This document shows positions 4,871 through 7,558 of a stretch of DNA of 7,558 nt, piece after piece. The notes below the pieces were generated by a model. The model was not told where the DNA came from. It ran no database searches and saw only the letters and a program-made list of their open reading frames with translations. The stretch is from Candidatus Zhuqueibacterota bacterium (GTDB taxonomy: Bacteria > BS750m-G25): assembly GCA_016783505.1 (NCBI GenBank), contig JADHWK010000081.1:1-7558 (forward strand), in the 5' to 3' direction. Made by a program: the position numbers and the translations under genes. Each line of letters begins with the position of its first letter. Position 1 is the first letter of the stretch.

Positions 4871-7276
4871 ATGGCTCGAAGATCCTCGTCGCAAAAATCT
4901 TCCTCCCTTAACCTTTTTGGCGAACCCCAGGAGGGGGTGTCTTCCCCGTCCCAGACCCGCTTTTTGACCGAGGACGATTTAGAGATTAAGACAGATCCTT
5001 ATCGGGTTATTGAAAAACCCGCCAAGGAAATCATCGTCCCCATCGAACCCGTGCTATCTGATAACGCCCTCCGGGTGCTGGAACGGCGGTATCTCCGAAA
5101 GGATAAGGAAGGAAAGATCGCTGAATCCCCGGCTGAGATGTTCTCCCGGGTGGCCCGGCACATCGCTTCGGCAGATCTAAAATATGACCCCGATACTGAT
5201 GTCAGGAAAACGGAGATTCGTTTTTTCAACCTCATGGCCTCCCTGGATTTTCTCCCCAATTCCCCTACCCTGATGAATGCCGGTCGCGAGCTGGGTCAGC
5301 TCTCCGCTTGTTTCGTCCTCCCGATTGAAGATTCCATGGATCAAATTTTTGATACGGTAAAGAACACCGCCCTTATCCACAAGAGCGGTGGGGGAACGGG
5401 ATTTTCCTTCTCCCGCTTACGTCCCAAGAACTCAGTCGTTCGATCAACGGCGGGCACTGCTTCAGGTCCCGTTTCCTTTATGAGCGTGTTCAATTCCGCC
5501 ACCGAGACCGTCAAGCAGGGGGGTACCCGTCGGGGGGCCAACATGGGTGTATTAAGGATGGACCATCCGGACATCCTGGAGTTTATCGGCTGCAAGCATA
5601 GCGAACGGGATCTTAACAATTTTAACATATCGGTAGCGGTGACCGACGAGTTCATGGAGGCAGTCAAGAGCGGCGGTACTTATTGGCTGTTTGATCCCCA
5701 CACCCAGAAACGGGTCAGCCGGATGATAGCCAGGGAGGTGTTCGATCAAATCGTGGAACAGGCATGGCAAAATGGGGAACCGGGGATCATCTTCCTGGAT
5801 AAAGTCAACGCCCATAATCCCACCCCCAGTTTAGGCCTAATTGAGTCCACAAATCCCTGTGGCGAACAGCCACTCTTACCCTACGAATCCTGTAACCTGG
5901 GCTCCATCAATCTATCCACGATGGTTTCCAATGGCAAATTAGATTGGGATAAGCTGGAGGAAACGGTTTGCACCGCTGTCCATTTTCTGGACAACGTCAT
6001 TGACCTTAACCAGTATCCCCTGCCCCAGATCCGGGAGATGACCTTTGGAAACCGCAAGATCGGCCTCGGGGTAATGGGATTTGCCGACATGTTGGTGCAG
6101 TTGGGCATCCATTATGATTCGGAGGAGGGGTTGAAGACCGCCGAGGGTGTGATGGAATTCATCCACGCCTGTGCGCGAAAGAAATCGGATGAATTGGCCC
6201 TGAAGCGGGGTCCATTCCCCAACTGCCCGGACAGCATCTTCACCACCCCCACCCGCAACGCTACCGTAACCACCATCGCCCCCACCGGCACCTTGTCCAT
6301 GATCGCTGAAACCTCTGGGGGAATCGAGCCCCATTTCTCCTTAGTTTATATCAAAAAGGTCATGGATAATGAGGAACTGCTGTATGTGAACAGGGTTTTT
6401 GAAGAGGTGGCCCGAAAGGAGGGATTTTACAATCCTGAAATGATGAAAAGGGTGTCTGCCAGGGGCTCCCTGCAGAATATTGATGGGATTCCGGACCGTG
6501 TCAAAGAAATTTTTCGCACCTCCCACGACATTACCCCGGAGTGGCACGTCCGTATGCAGGCCGCCTTCCAGAAATACACTGATAATGCCGTTTCCAAGAC
6601 TATTAATTTCCCCCACTCCGCTACCAAGGATGATGTCCATCAGGCCTACCTTTTGGCCTATGAGCTGGGATGCAAGGGGTTGACCGTCTACCGGGATGGC
6701 AGCAGGGAGGAACAGGTTCTGAACGTGGGCTCCCAGATAAAAGAGGGACGGCTGGCTAATGGGGAAAAACTCCATCCCCGCAATCGTCCCCCCATAACCA
6801 GCGGAATAACCGAGAGAATTCGCACCGGTGAGGGTAATTTATACATTACGATCAATGAGGACGACTTTGGCCTCTGTGAGGTGTTCGCTTCCATCGGCAA
6901 GGCCGGGGGCAACGCCGCCGCCCAATCGGAGGCCATCAGCCGACTTATCTCGTTGGCCATGCGCTCGGGTATCAACACCAACGAAATTATCGAAGAGCTG
7001 AAGGGCATCTCCGGCCCCAATCCGGTGTGGGACTTGGGCGAGCTTATACTTTCCGCCCCCGATGCCATCGGAAAAGCCCTGGAACGGTATCTGACCCGGA
7101 TGGAGCGGATGAATGAATTGGATAAGGAAGATCAAGGTGAGAGAAAGACCAGCTTTATCGAGGAGAACTTAGAAGTCATCCCCCGGGGTGACGTCTGCCC
7201 CAAGTGCAACGGCCACATGGATATGATCGAGGGCTGTGCCACCTGTCGTTCCTGCGGTTTTTCTAAGTGTGGTTAG
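4871..7276 (+). CDS. nrdJ: Coenzyme B12-dependent (class II) ribonucleotide reductase
   Basis: An 801-residue cytosolic enzyme that reduces ribonucleotides to deoxyribonucleotides using adenosylcobalamin to make the active thiyl radical. It supplies DNA precursors with or without oxygen. The N-terminal RNR region (about 55-130) lacks an ATP-cone. SAC (145-147) gives the redox Cys147. HKSGGGTG (170-177) follows. NPCGEQ (328-333) gives Asn328, the radical Cys330 and Glu332, and SCNLGSINLS gives the partner Cys341. The 11-residue spacing from Cys330 to Cys341 matches Thermotoga maritima NrdJ (C322/C333). APTGTLS (470-476) is the conserved substrate phosphate-binding loop. A TSCPD domain spans about 640-735. 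The cysteine-rich tail (C776, C779, C789, C792, C795, C800) ends in SKCG and probably recycles the active-site disulfide. All key residues are present and the length suits long NrdJ proteins. The ATG at 4871 has no clear ribosome-binding site, but conservation begins soon after it. Transcribed alone from the 4791-4819 promoter, with a terminator 25 nt past the stop. Confidence 0.97.
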   Translation: MARRSSSQKSSSLNLFGEPQEGVSSPSQTRFLTEDDLEIKTDPYRVIEKPAKEIIVPIEPVLSDNALRVLERRYLRKDKEGKIAESPAEMFSRVARHIASADLKYDPDTDVRKTEIRFFNLMASLDFLPNSPTLMNAGRELGQLSACFVLPIEDSMDQIFDTVKNTALIHKSGGGTGFSFSRLRPKNSVVRSTAGTASGPVSFMSVFNSATETVKQGGTRRGANMGVLRMDHPDILEFIGCKHSERDLNNFNISVAVTDEFMEAVKSGGTYWLFDPHTQKRVSRMIAREVFDQIVEQAWQNGEPGIIFLDKVNAHNPTPSLGLIESTNPCGEQPLLPYESCNLGSINLSTMVSNGKLDWDKLEETVCTAVHFLDNVIDLNQYPLPQIREMTFGNRKIGLGVMGFADMLVQLGIHYDSEEGLKTAEGVMEFIHACARKKSDELALKRGPFPNCPDSIFTTPTRNATVTTIAPTGTLSMIAETSGGIEPHFSLVYIKKVMDNEELLYVNRVFEEVARKEGFYNPEMMKRVSARGSLQNIDGIPDRVKEIFRTSHDITPEWHVRMQAAFQKYTDNAVSKTINFPHSATKDDVHQAYLLAYELGCKGLTVYRDGSREEQVLNVGSQIKEGRLANGEKLHPRNRPPITSGITERIRTGEGNLYITINEDDFGLCEVFASIGKAGGNAAAQSEAISRLISLAMRSGINTNEIIEELKGISGPNPVWDLGELILSAPDAIGKALERYLTRMERMNELDKEDQGERKTSFIEENLEVIPRGDVCPKCNGHMDMIEGCATCRSCGFSKCG

Positions 7277-7301
7277 AAGCAATGCTATAAGGATCAAAAA
7301 G

Positions 7302-7331
7302 AACCAGCATCATTTCGGTGCTGGTTTTTTT
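7302..7331 (+). terminator. Intrinsic terminator of nrdJ
   Basis: AACCAGCA (7302-7309) pairs exactly with TGCTGGTT (7319-7326). A T-G wobble and a C-G pair extend it inward to a 5-nt loop (7312-7316). It is followed by a T-run to 7331. Confidence 0.9.
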
Positions 7332-7354
7332 GTTTGAATGAGAGAGGGTTACAC

Positions 7355-7393
7355 AAAAAAAGGCGGACAATCTGCTGTGACTATCCGCCTTTT
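7355..7393 (-). terminator. Intrinsic terminator for the beta-barrel gene entering from the right
   Basis: AAAAGGCGGA (7358-7367) pairs perfectly with TCCGCCTTTT (7384-7393) over 10 bp with a 16-nt loop. Read on the minus strand it ends in a seven-base U-run (7361-7355). On the plus strand it gives a shorter T4 and may back up the nrdJ terminator. A GGGGG/CCCCC hairpin (7404-7408/7416-7420) lies between it and the barrel gene's stop codon. Confidence 0.82.
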
Positions 7394-7426
7394 GAAATAA
7401 GTGGGGGGAACAAAACCCCCTATGTA

Positions 7427-7558
7427 TTATCCCCCAAAAAAGAAATTGACTCCAAACATCACCTGGCTTAGATCTATTTTCGGGACGTCATTTATTTTTA
7501 CATCATTGGACTTCCAGTTGTTTTTGTTTATCGAGCAATAGAAGTAGCCCAGGTTCCC
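7427..7558 (-). CDS. C-terminal end of an outer-membrane beta-barrel protein (cut by window edge)
   Basis: The last 43 codons and a TAA (7429-7427) of a minus-strand gene that begins beyond the right edge. The peptide alternates polar and hydrophobic residues and ends IDLSQVMFGVNFFFGG. This is a final transmembrane beta-strand rich in Phe, as found at the C-terminus of outer-membrane barrels, where it acts as the BAM recognition strand. The preceding YFYCSINKNNW and VKINDVPKI segments look like another strand and a turn. The frame is open to the window end, and the stop is followed by a GC hairpin and a strong terminator on the same strand, so this is a real gene end. The specific family cannot be named from 43 residues. 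Confidence 0.65.
   Translation of the reverse strand, partial: GNLGYFYCSINKNNWKSNDVKINDVPKIDLSQVMFGVNFFFGG

Noticed and set aside
5939-6775. Long antisense frames (131 and 144 codons) inside nrdJ
   Set aside because: They lie opposite highly conserved nrdJ coding sequence and show the biased composition of shadow frames.
1-7558. CRISPR array, tRNA or rRNA genes, prophage or defence genes
   Set aside because: No regularly spaced repeats, cloverleaf or rRNA-like sequence, or phage or defence protein motifs were found.

Overview
The window reads as ordinary chromosome of a Gram-negative bacterium. It carries a periplasm-facing PpiD-type foldase, a secreted TolB/PEGA-type protein and the 3' end of an outer-membrane beta-barrel gene. 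It also encodes a coenzyme-B12-dependent ribonucleotide reductase. The mix of a TolB-like/PEGA/DUF5683 protein, a multi-domain PpiD and a C-terminal beta-strand porin-like tail resembles candidate phyla around the FCB group (Marinimicrobia/KSB1-like). That placement is inference only. Promoters look like classical sigma-70 sites with 17-bp spacers, not the Bacteroidetes type.

Layout, left to right. Positions 1-65 (minus) are the start of a zinc-ribbon protein, possibly a transposase, preceded by a perfect 12-bp hairpin at 65-92. Positions 97-1296 (minus) encode a TolB-like + 2xPEGA + DUF5683-like protein that seems to stop early, right where the hairpin and zinc-ribbon ORF begin. Positions 1297-1829 are a 533-bp divergent intergenic region. 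It holds a near-consensus minus promoter (1548-1576), a roughly 245-nt potentially structured leader, a palindrome-rich segment (1674-1738) and the ppiD promoter (1771-1799). ppiD (1830-3629, plus) and a DUF116 membrane protein (3696-4481, minus) converge on a shared bidirectional terminator. A second divergent region (4482-4870) has two strong promoters back to back, serving the DUF116 gene and nrdJ (4871-7276, plus). nrdJ ends at a strong terminator. A second terminator serves the minus-strand beta-barrel gene entering from the right (7427-7558).

The complete genes are each monocistronic, with their own promoter and, except for the PEGA gene, a visible terminator. They do not form one pathway: envelope protein folding (PpiD) and envelope structure (PEGA protein, barrel) sit beside DNA-precursor synthesis (NrdJ) and an uncharacterised DUF116 membrane protein. 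I found no defence island, CRISPR array, tRNA or rRNA. The best leads are (1) an 18-bp palindrome inside a 24-bp exact repeat present both between genes and in frame inside ppiD, (2) the structured leader of the PEGA gene, and (3) the apparent truncation of that gene by a mobile element.
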